Shown: piece after piece, positions 19,443 to 27,546 of the stretch
Layout of the letters: the number at the start of each line of letters is the position of its first letter
Position numbering within the stretch: the stretch's first letter is position 1
DNA from: Asparagopsis taxiformis
Taxonomy: Eukaryota > Rhodophyta > Florideophyceae > Bonnemaisoniales > Bonnemaisoniaceae
DNA: 64,000 nucleotides
Assembly (NCBI GenBank): GCA_030407315.1
Contig: JALQPE010000062.1
Coordinates: 1 to 64,000 of the forward strand
Direction of reading: 5' to 3'
The notes under the pieces: generated by a model
Seen by the model: only the letters and a program-made list of their open reading frames with translations
Database searches by the model: none
What the model was told of the DNA's origin: nothing
Program-made: the position numbers and the translations under genes

Positions 19443-20812
19443 TGTTGATGGAGGTGGTATGGGGCGAAAGTGTCGGGGACTTGCAGCACATGTCCTGCTT
19501 TATACCAGAACGGGAACCAGCTTCTAATCAGTTATAAGCGCTCAGGATGTAAATATTTCACAAATGAGCGCTTTCTGTACTTTTCAGAACAAGATGTACT
19601 TCTTGAATTATGAGCCTTGAATCCATCGATCTCATTGGACGCCCGGAACTCTCTTGAATTGAAGGATTCCAGCGTGCCAGTCGTAGTTCAACCAGCAATG
19701 ACTGTGGAAAGACATGTTATCTGTCTGATCTCTAATCCGAATACTCTTGGTGGGAACGATTCATTATCTGCTCCCGTTCTTATTCCACATGTTCGTAGAA
19801 CAATATTCTGTTCATTGAATGGAGTCATAATGTAAATGTTCTACCATTTATATGTATCAAGTTGCATGTTATTGCACCTGAACCTTGTAAACACCATTTT
19901 AGTTGTACAAAGATCGAATCAAGCTTCTGTAGTTTGAGAACAGTACAACGTACTACTTTTCGGCAGGCCTGCTTTGTGCACCGTTCAAGCAATAATAATG
20001 TTCTTTCGGTCTGAGTTTCTATTTCTAATATGCATTGTTTATCGTCTAAGTTGCAGTGGGTAGGAATGTACTCTAAGGTGTAATGTAGGATATGGAATGT
20101 AGTAAGGGATGAAAGAAACCTGGTAGCTGCGCTGTTTACTGAAAATGGCATTGCAATGGGGACATGAGAATGGTTTTTCGGTGTGAAAGATACTCAGACC
20201 TGTTCGGTAATATTGGTATCGCAGGGTAAGGTGGCGAAACCTGTTTAGAAATTCCTGCTATTAGCAGCGAAAAGATGATGTGTACGGCCCATTTGCTGTA
20301 TAGGAAATAGTCCTGGTGCGATGGGCCATTCCTGGGAAATATGAAAAAAAATATGCCAAGTGTTGTGAGCAATATAGCAAATCAGATTGCCAAATCATTC
20401 CATCATCTGGATAGACACGTCCCGGCGCAATATAATTTTTACAATACCCCGCTACTGATATTTCTGATTGGCAATCATTGGGAGAGTGCTTGCATCTCCT
20501 ATCCACTTCAATTGTCTCCCTAGTAATGGGAACCACGATACACGGGCCACCACCGCCGTCGTAATCCGGTTTGAGCCGTGTCGTGCCCTACAGGGCATGC
20601 ATGCATGGCCAAGATGCTTCACCATGCATAGTACACTGGCCCAAACCCGAAATGACCGTTCACTTTGGAAGTACACTATACTTGAGTATGGCGTTCATGA
20701 CAATCATTTCAAGTCCTTCATGCGAAAGTACGAGAAATTGATACAGAGTTTTATAGCTTCTGTTTCCCCTTCATTTCTTACCCGGCACTTCATTATTTCA
20801 GAACTGGATGAC
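19443..20812. other. Gene-free stretch upstream of the ParB-methyltransferase gene
   Basis: Only short ORFs without recognisable domains. The open frame used by the ParB-methyltransferase gene extends back to 20468 and has an alternative in-frame ATG at 20720. A pyrimidine-rich run ending in CAG near 20801 could alternatively be a 3' splice site. Confidence 0.35.
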
Positions 20813-20978
20813 ATGACGAGATTCTTCAAGAGGAGTGGGTCCAGACTCAGTTCCAAATCAGGTCCTCCAGAAGAGGAACCGGGTACTTCCACCATGAAGC
20901 ACACTAATACCGCCTTATTTGCAGACGTCATGGAAGGGTCTACGAACACACGTGTTGATCCGCGGGCATGCATCCCAC
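20813..20978 (+). pseudogene. ParB-methyltransferase gene, 5' part cut off by copia-1
   Basis: From ATG 20813 the frame runs through a Ser/Glu-rich leader into VDPRACIP, the first strand of the ParB/Srx block (compare VDPRKVKFP in protein B), and is then broken by the copia-1 LTR. If the insertion and one CCCAC copy are removed, the frame continues without a stop into 27547-30320, giving a gene of about 979 codons. The start is the best of two in-frame ATGs (20720 is the other). Confidence 0.65.
20974..20978. repeat. Left target-site duplication of copia-1 (CCCAC)
   Basis: CCCAC directly precedes the 5' LTR and recurs at 27542-27546 directly after the 3' LTR. This is the 5-bp duplication expected for copia integration. 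Confidence 0.9.
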
Positions 20979-21453
20979 TGTTGAATCACTGCGAATAGGC
21001 CTCGAAGGCCTAATTCCGTGAGAAAACTTTGACTCTCGATTTCTCTATGAAGGAGTGCTCTGAGCGCTCCGAAACCTATCTCATTGTATTCAGCGTCACC
21101 GAATTAGTCGGGTAGCAACTTCTCCGGGGCTCTTACGACACTCCATTACGGAGTAACTAGCCTCAGAAGTTTTAATTTGTTTGTCATAATTCAAATTAGT
21201 AATTAGAAATGCTAGGACGAGTTGAGGTCCTGGCACTGGGAAAAATGTTATGATATATGTACACGTGGCGATGGCATGATAGAAATCACACGTGTACCAG
21301 ATTGGCAGGTGGTGATGGCAACGACAGACTGTCTGGACAAACCAAGAACAGGCTGTCCGACTCACCGTTGGCGCATCTCGCCAGTAGTAGAAATAATCTG
21401 GTGAGCTCGCAATTTTTAGTAAACACTGGTAAGCGACCATTTTGATTCTCACA
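20979..21453 (+). repeat. copia-1 5' LTR
   Basis: 475 bp, TGTTGAATCA … GATTCTCACA. The inner edge is set by the primer-binding site immediately after it and by the end of the 3' LTR. Expected to hold the promoter and transcript start; no single TATA box is convincing. Confidence 0.92.
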
Positions 21454-21472
21454 GGTTATGGGCCCAGCACGC
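21454..21472 (+). promoter_or_regulatory. Primer-binding site for an initiator-tRNA half
   Basis: GGTTATGGGCCCAGCACGC is complementary to the anticodon stem-loop region (containing CAT) of eukaryotic initiator tRNA-Met, not to its 3' end. Priming by a cleaved tRNA half is known for Drosophila copia and yeast Ty5. Confidence 0.85.
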
Positions 21473-21693
21473 TTTCGTGGTCGTTTCAATTTTATTTTGG
21501 CGCAGTGGTGAGTAATTTCGCCGGCGCGCGCGAACATATATTTCCAGCAGCCCTCGCTCCTCGTTCATTTTGCGTTACTCGGTACCCACGCTCTCCGCTC
21601 GTTGCGTGCTTCTCCTCTCGCTCGCTCGCTCGTATTGCCCATTCTTCCCGCGCGTTCTTACTCGTTTCTTTCTGCGCGTTGCACTCCGCCTCG

Positions 21694-21857
21694 CTCCCCG
21701 GCGCCTGTACGCCTCGCTCCCCGCGCCTGTACGCCTCGCTCCCCGGCGCCTGTACGCCTCGCTCCCCGGCGCCTGTACGCCTCGCTCCCCGGCGCCTGTA
21801 CGCCTCGCTCCCCGGCGCCTGTACGCCTCGCTCCCCGGCGCCTGTACGCCTCGCTCC
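21694..21857 (+). repeat. Leader minisatellite, 23-bp unit, seven copies
   Basis: Seven tandem copies containing GCGCCTGTACGCCTCGCTCC. The sister fragment at 3556-4628 has a single unit near 3890-3915, so the array expanded within the family. The arginine/alanine-rich ORFs across it are repeat artefacts. Confidence 0.9.
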
Positions 21858-22026
21858 GCTCGGCGCACTCCGGACAAAACTTTTCTGTCATCTTGACATC
21901 AATTGTCAACTATAACTGTCACATTGACACTGTGTCATCACTACAGGTGACATCCTGGCAGTTTGCGACATACTTGGAATATCTCAAGACACTTGAGGCA
22001 ACTCAAAGAAAAAAGTAATACGGCGT

Positions 22027-22107
22027 TCCGTTGGGGACTCGAACGCACGACCAATAATTCTTGGTCTGCACAGTATTAACGACTGAGCAACTGGGCTGTT
22101 TTTGCCC
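22027..22107 (-). other. Antisense tRNA-like module in the copia-1 leader
   Basis: On the minus strand an A-box-like CAGCCCAGTTG (complement of 22089-22099) and a B box GTTCGAGTC (complement of 22037-22045) are spaced like a tRNA internal promoter. Stem pairing is poor, so it is not a working tRNA. It lies between the primer-binding site and the 5' splice site. Confidence 0.6.
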
Positions 22108-22273
22108 AACCTATTGGATCTACCGGCTGCTTCTATCTTGGCTCGTCTAAACCTTTCTCAACTCGGTTCTGCTCTTGTAAGTCAGCAACCTTGTCCTGAT
22201 CGGTATAGCATTATAGCCTTCACTACACATCAACTAAAATACATTGGTTTTCGTCTCATCAACTCTATCAAAA

Positions 22274-22369
22274 GTACGTTAATACCTTTCATCTTTCGGT
22301 CATTTTCAAGGTTTAGACCTTAGTAAGATCGGTATAACTCCTAACCTTTCGCCTTTACTTCTCCTGCAG
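22274..22369 (+). other. copia-1 intron whose removal creates a start codon
   Basis: The 5' site is AAAA/GTACGT and the 3' site TTCTCCTGCAG/TGTCT, 96 nt. Exon 1 ends in A and exon 2 begins with TG, so ATG appears only after splicing. Copia-2 (36324-36420) and copia-3 (38907-38962) have the same arrangement with GTAAGT donors. Confidence 0.75.
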
Positions 22370-22791
22370 TGTCTAGCAGTGACGAAGAAGATCGTGTTCA
22401 GCCACGACTTGAAGAACCTCGTCCAAGGCTTCGCCGGGAAGGAGAATCTCTCCGCGATCGCGTCTTCCGGAAGGCTTATAGCATTGCCGAGAGGAGAGAT
22501 AACAAGACGAAGTACGCTGCGCACAAGGACGCGAATCGCTCTAGGTGCAAAGATTGCAACGTTTATCTCAATTCTGCCGAGTCGAGGGTCGCTCATTACA
22601 ACGGCGCAAGACATAAAAAGACAGTCGAACGTCTTAAAGAAGGAGGTCTAAAGGTTTGCCGACCGTGTGGAGTCATCGTCCGCACGAAAAGTGAATTCGA
22701 CAACCACCTCCGCGGCCGTCGCCATCTAGGAATTGAGAAGGCACTCAAAATCTCCAAAGCTTCTAAAGCTTCTTCCTCCACTTCCGATTAG
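22370..22791 (+). CDS. Small two-zinc-finger (U1/matrin-type) protein of copia-1
   Basis: About 140 residues read from a start codon assembled by splicing (A at 22273, TG at 22370-22371), beginning MSSSDEED. After an acidic N-terminus comes a basic stretch, then two fingers of the form C-x2-C-x12-H-x5-H: CKDCNVYLNSAESRVAHYNGARH (~62-84) and CRPCGVIV…HLRGRRH (~97-119). It ends in a Ser/Lys tail and stops at 22791. The spacing is typical of U1-C/matrin (jaz) fingers, which often bind RNA. All three copia families keep this ORF upstream of gag, so it appears to be a real accessory protein, perhaps acting on element RNA. The function is not known. Confidence 0.75.
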
Positions 22792-22974
22792 ATAATTTCG
22801 TTTCTATACTCTAGGAATCTAGCTGATTTCGCATCCATAAACCTTGTTCACTTGTTCTCCTTCTTTCTTCGCTCTTAGCTAGAAGTTTCTATCCTATAGA
22901 CCCCAGCTTGGTCCTCGACGACTATCAGTCGTCTACTTGGGAAAGGTCGAACAGATAAAATATATTAAAGAGCG

Positions 22975-25900
22975 ATGGAGAGCAATACATCTGGGATCCG
23001 AATAGAGAAGCTGGACTACTCCAACTTCCATTCATGGAAACAAAAGATGGAACTCATCCTCGGTCATCGAGAGGTAGACGAAATGATTGACTCGGAACTT
23101 TGTCCTCCTCGCCCTACAGACCCAGAAGAGCTTTCGAAATGGCTACGGAAGGATAAAACTGCCCGAATGGCCATCGGAATCACGTTGTCCGACGAGATGC
23201 TCAAGAATGTTACACACACCACTACTGCTCTAGAAATGTGGCAAGAGATTTGTAACGTGCATCAAAGGCATACATTGCTCAACAAACTAGCCGCGAGGCG
23301 GGACTTCTATACTGCTACGATGAGACCAGGTGAGCAAATGCTGGTTTATATCAACCGGGTTCGACAAATGGCAACAGTATTGACCTCCATGGGTGTCAAC
23401 ATTGACGATAAAGAAATGGCCATGGCTGTTCTCAATGGACTTCCCTCGTCTTTCCAAACGCTTATTACTGCTCTTGATGCTATCGGGGATGAGGACCCCA
23501 CCTTTACGTTCGACAAAGTACGCAGTCTCCTTCTCCAAGAGGAGCGTCGAGCTGCGATCCAGAAACCTCGAGGGTCGTCTTCGGATACAGCTGCTTTGGT
23601 TTCCACAAGTGGAAAGCCTTCTGGAAACATCAACAGGAAGAAATGTACCCACTGTGGGCGTACGAACCATACAGAGCCGTATTGTTGGCAGAAGTATGGC
23701 CGACCTCCCCGCTCCCGCTCGAACAAACCTCGCACTTCTGCTCACATATCTCAACGAGAGTCGAACTTAACCTCTATGGCTGCCGTAGCGATGGACACTG
23801 AACAGAACAAAGATGATGAAGGAAAAGAGTATGTTTGTCTACTCTCATCATATTCTGAGTCGCTCAAGGAGATACACATCGCATCTACCTGGTACATCGA
23901 CTCCGCAGCTACTTCTCATATGACGTTCGATCGAACAATGTTTGTTTCCTACAAGAAATTAAAACCTTTCAGTGTGACTCTAGGAGACAAATCAACTGCA
24001 CTAGCTGTGGGATGTGGCGATGTTAAACTTTCAATCCTAGTAAACGGGAAAGAAAGAGTTTACCTACTTAAAGATGTCCTTCATGTTCCGTCATTTATTT
24101 TTTCCCTCATATCAGTGAGTACTCTCACTGCTCGTGGAATATCGGTACAGTTTACGAACAATGGAGTCATCTTAACTAAAGACGGAGGCGCGATAGCCAC
24201 CGGACACAAACGTAACGGACTCTATGCTATCGATCTCAATGTTCCTATTAAAGAAAGGGATATTGGAATAGAATCTGCTTGTGTTGCTTCTCTGCAACTA
24301 TGGCATGAACGATTAGGCCACTTCGACAAAAATGGAATATCTCGAATGGCACAAATCTCCGCGGTGAATGGACTCAGAATCAAAAACGACTCATCCCCGA
24401 AAACCCATCTGTGTGAAGGGTGCGTTACCGGTAAAATGCCTCGTGTAGCGATCCCGAAATCTTCTCTGACGAGAGCCTTTGAGATACTTGATTTAGTTCA
24501 CACAGACCTAGCAGGGCCTATAGAACCACGCTCAAAAGGGGGAGCTCGATATTTCGTTACTTTCATTGACGACAAGTCTCGTTGGCTCACTGTCTATCCG
24601 TTGCATCGGAAGTCTGATTGCTTCGATGCATTCCAGCGATTTCTGTGTTTGGCTGAAACACAAACAGGGCGAGTACTTCGTCAATTACGCTCCGACGGAG
24701 GGGGAGAATATTTCTCCAATGAGTTCTGCTCTTTCCTTGAAATGAAAGGCATCAAACGGCAGACGACTTGTGCATACACTCCACAACAGAACGGCGTAGC
24801 AGAACGTATGAATCGAACTCTGAAGGATCACATTCGAACCATGCTTCATCACAACTCTACTCCATTGGAGTTCTGGGCAGAGGCACTCTCTTGTGCTGCC
24901 TACATTCGTAATCGAATTACTAGTCGTTCTCTTCCATCTGGAACGACTCCTTTTGAAATCTGGCACGGCCGAAAACCAAACATCGCGCACTTGCGCACGT
25001 TCGGCAGTAATTGCTGGTATAAAATTCCAGATAAACATCTACAGACGCTAGACTACCGTTCAGTCAAAGCGATAATGCTTGGGTACGCAGAAGCACAGAA
25101 AGCATACAAGTTATGGGACTTTACAAATGAGAAAATAGTAGTGTCTCGAGATGTGATCTTCGACGAGACGAAATCGAAAACGGTGACTAAGGAGTCTGAC
25201 TACACAGAATTTGACACTTTCTCTTATGAGACTTTTGAGAACCACACATCTGAGAACTCTCCAGGTTCTCGTACACAAAAGAACTCTCCTCCCTCTCCAC
25301 CCTCAAGTCCCTCTACTGAACATATCACATCACAGCCACAATCTCCTCCACCCACATCTGCTTCAGGACCTGACGTTTCCATTATGAATGCTCCTCGAAA
25401 ATCTTCCCGTGCTCGAAAACCTCCGGGTGAATGGTGGAAAACCACTGCCATCGTTTCTGCTGCGGCTGATTCCACTCCAGAACACCTCCTCACCTTCACT
25501 GAGGTGACCAAGGGGGAGGAGAAAGGTCTATGGATCGAAGCAATCCAATCCGAAATGGATTCTCTCCATGCAAATCGCACTTGGATTCTGGTCCCCCGCA
25601 GTGAAGCTGTCAACCTTCTTTCTTCAAAATGGGTCTTCAAATGCAAAGATATCATCAACGACAACGGAGAGCACTCAATAAAGCATAAAGCTCGGCTCGT
25701 AACGCGAGGATTCGAGCAGAAATATGGCATTGACTATGCCGAAACATACGCACCTGTTGTCAAGTTCTGCACTCTACGCATGTTCTTCGCTCTGACTGTT
25801 CATCACGATCTTTTCTGCGATCAGATGGATGTGAAGACAGCCTTTCTCTATGGTGACCTCGAACAAGAAATATACATGGAGCAGCCTGAGGGGTTTGTGA

Positions 25901-27051
25901 GTCCAGCGTATCCCAACCATGTCTGTAAACTTCAGAAAGCACTTTACGGTCTCAAACAGGCTCCAAGGCAGTGGCACGCTAAAATTGACGAGTTTCTCAT
26001 ATCTGAACTCACATTCCAGAGCTCCCCGTACGATCCATGCTTCTATGTTAGGAACAGTAAGGATTCTATGATGATCATTGCACTTTACGTGGATGATTTG
26101 TTGCTGGCCTCTAGCAGCAGAGACTTATTGGACGAACTAAAGGAAGAGTTCTGCAAACGCTTCGAGATGAAAGACTGTGGCAGAGCTCGAGTGTGCCTTG
26201 GACTAGAAATTGTACGAGACCCTTCCAGAGGGCTGTTGCACTTGAATCAAACCCGATACGCCGAAAAGGTATTGGAACGATTCGGAATGGAAAACTCCAG
26301 CCCTGTTACAACTCCAATGCAAGCTCAGATCTCGATTGGGGATACCGAAACAGAGGCAATTGACTCCACACTCTACCGCAAAGCCATTGGAAGCCTAATG
26401 TATCTAGCTGTGGGAACTCGTCCTGACATCGCGTTTGCAGTCGGAAGACTTGCTCAGTTCGTCGAGACTCCAACCAAATCTCTCTGGGTAGCTGTGAAGC
26501 GCGTTCTACGATATGTTTCAGGTACTAAAGGTTTTGGGGTACTTTACAAGGCCTCAGAGGATCTATCACCGGTAGGATTTAGCGACTCAGATTGGGGAGG
26601 CTGCACAATAAATCGGAAATCTACCAGCGGCTACGTCTTCATGATGGCTGGCGCAGCTGTGAGCTGGAAGTCTCGCAAGCAAAGCTGTGTAGCTCAGTCT
26701 TCCTCCGAGGCTGAATACATGGCCCTGAGTGCTGCTGTAAAGGAGGCTATTTGGCTCAGCAATATAGTTGGTTTCGGCAGCGGGAACAGCTCCGCAGATC
26801 CGATTCTCATCAATGTCGATAACCAAGGCTCAATCAAGATGGCCAAGAATGACGCATCGGGAACTCGAACCAAACATATCGACATCCAATATCATTTCGT
26901 CCGAGATTGTCTACTGAAGGAGATGTTTGCAATTGACTACTGCCCAACATCTGAAATGATAGCCGACCTGCTGACTAAGCCTCTGCAACGCGTTCAGTTC
27001 ATGAAGCTCCGAGAACTTATGGGTGTGTCAGCACTGTCATCAATCGAGTAA
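22975..27051 (+). CDS. gag-pol: copia-1 Gag-Pol polyprotein
   Basis: 1358 residues in a single frame from ATG 22975. Gag occupies ~1-220, with a CCHC zinc knuckle (CTHCGRTNHTEPYC, 224-237). The aspartic protease motif DSAATS is at ~309. The GAG-pre-integrase HHCC region is at ~445-485 (WHERLGH … CEGC). The integrase D-D-E core has Asp ~510 (HTDLAG), Asp ~572 (RSDGGGEY) and Glu ~609 (NGVAERMNRT). Reverse transcriptase has YVDDLLLAS at ~1040, and RNase H is at the end (SDSDWGG … SSSEAEY … DNQGS). The integrase-before-RT order is diagnostic of Ty1/copia. Gag and Pol share one frame with no shift, so the Gag excess must arise another way. It ends just before the polypurine tract. Confidence 0.96.
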   Translation: MESNTSGIRIEKLDYSNFHSWKQKMELILGHREVDEMIDSELCPPRPTDPEELSKWLRKDKTARMAIGITLSDEMLKNVTHTTTALEMWQEICNVHQRHTLLNKLAARRDFYTATMRPGEQMLVYINRVRQMATVLTSMGVNIDDKEMAMAVLNGLPSSFQTLITALDAIGDEDPTFTFDKVRSLLLQEERRAAIQKPRGSSSDTAALVSTSGKPSGNINRKKCTHCGRTNHTEPYCWQKYGRPPRSRSNKPRTSAHISQRESNLTSMAAVAMDTEQNKDDEGKEYVCLLSSYSESLKEIHIASTWYIDSAATSHMTFDRTMFVSYKKLKPFSVTLGDKSTALAVGCGDVKLSILVNGKERVYLLKDVLHVPSFIFSLISVSTLTARGISVQFTNNGVILTKDGGAIATGHKRNGLYAIDLNVPIKERDIGIESACVASLQLWHERLGHFDKNGISRMAQISAVNGLRIKNDSSPKTHLCEGCVTGKMPRVAIPKSSLTRAFEILDLVHTDLAGPIEPRSKGGARYFVTFIDDKSRWLTVYPLHRKSDCFDAFQRFLCLAETQTGRVLRQLRSDGGGEYFSNEFCSFLEMKGIKRQTTCAYTPQQNGVAERMNRTLKDHIRTMLHHNSTPLEFWAEALSCAAYIRNRITSRSLPSGTTPFEIWHGRKPNIAHLRTFGSNCWYKIPDKHLQTLDYRSVKAIMLGYAEAQKAYKLWDFTNEKIVVSRDVIFDETKSKTVTKESDYTEFDTFSYETFENHTSENSPGSRTQKNSPPSPPSSPSTEHITSQPQSPPPTSASGPDVSIMNAPRKSSRARKPPGEWWKTTAIVSAAADSTPEHLLTFTEVTKGEEKGLWIEAIQSEMDSLHANRTWILVPRSEAVNLLSSKWVFKCKDIINDNGEHSIKHKARLVTRGFEQKYGIDYAETYAPVVKFCTLRMFFALTVHHDLFCDQMDVKTAFLYGDLEQEIYMEQPEGFVSPAYPNHVCKLQKALYGLKQAPRQWHAKIDEFLISELTFQSSPYDPCFYVRNSKDSMMIIALYVDDLLLASSSRDLLDELKEEFCKRFEMKDCGRARVCLGLEIVRDPSRGLLHLNQTRYAEKVLERFGMENSSPVTTPMQAQISIGDTETEAIDSTLYRKAIGSLMYLAVGTRPDIAFAVGRLAQFVETPTKSLWVAVKRVLRYVSGTKGFGVLYKASEDLSPVGFSDSDWGGCTINRKSTSGYVFMMAGAAVSWKSRKQSCVAQSSSEAEYMALSAAVKEAIWLSNIVGFGSGNSSADPILINVDNQGSIKMAKNDASGTRTKHIDIQYHFVRDCLLKEMFAIDYCPTSEMIADLLTKPLQRVQFMKLRELMGVSALSSIE

Positions 27052-27054
27052 GCC

Positions 27055-27066
27055 AAAGAGGGGGAG
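27055..27066 (+). promoter_or_regulatory. Polypurine tract of copia-1
   Basis: AAAGAGGGGGAG abuts the 3' LTR and would prime plus-strand DNA. The same tract is conserved in the other copia copies (for example 43640-43651). Confidence 0.85.
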
Positions 27067-27541
27067 TGTTGAATCACTGCGAATAGGCCTCGAAGGCCTA
27101 ATTCCGTGAGAAAACTTTGACTCTCGATTTCTCTATGAAGGAGTGCTCTGAGCGCTCCGAAACCTATCTCATTGTATTCAGCGTCACCGAATTAGTCGGG
27201 TAGCAACTTCTCCGGGGCTCTTACGACACTCCATTACGGAGTAACTAGCCTCAGAAGTTTTAATTTGTTTGTCATAATTCAAATTAGTAATTAGAAATGC
27301 TAGGACGAGTTGAGGTCCTGGCACTGGGAAAAATGTTATGATATATGTACACGTGGCGATGGCATGATAGAAATCACACGTGTACCAGATTGGCAGGTGG
27401 TGATGGCAACGACAGACTGTCTGGACAAACCAAGAACAGGCTGTCCGACTCACCGTTGGCGCATCTCGCCAGTAGTAGAAATAATCTGGTGAGCTCGCAA
27501 TTTTTAGTAAACACTGGTAAGCGACCATTTTGATTCTCACA
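27067..27541 (+). repeat. copia-1 3' LTR
   Basis: 475 bp, apparently identical to the 5' LTR. It is followed directly by the second CCCAC copy. It could act as a promoter for the downstream half of the broken ParB-methyltransferase gene. Confidence 0.92.
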
Positions 27542-27546
27542 CCCAC
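27542..27546. repeat. Right target-site duplication of copia-1 (CCCAC)
   Basis: Second copy of the 5-bp target site. Removing one copy together with the element restores the reading frame of the host gene. Confidence 0.9.

Larger units (their letters stand above)
20979..27541 (+). mobile_element. copia-1: complete Ty1/copia retrotransposon inserted in a ParB-methyltransferase gene
   Basis: Order: 5' LTR, half-tRNA primer-binding site, leader with 23-bp repeats and an antisense tRNA-like module, a small intron, a zinc-finger ORF, an intact Gag-Pol ORF, a polypurine tract and the 3' LTR. Both LTRs are 475 bp and I see no mismatch between them. The 5-bp target duplication is perfect and Gag-Pol has no interruption, so insertion is recent and the element may still be active. 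It lies within the ParB domain of the host gene, in the same orientation. Confidence 0.95.

Noticed and set aside
21570..22018. Arginine/alanine/leucine-rich ORFs across 21442-22018
   Set aside because: They translate the 23-bp minisatellite in all frames and overlap the copia leader.
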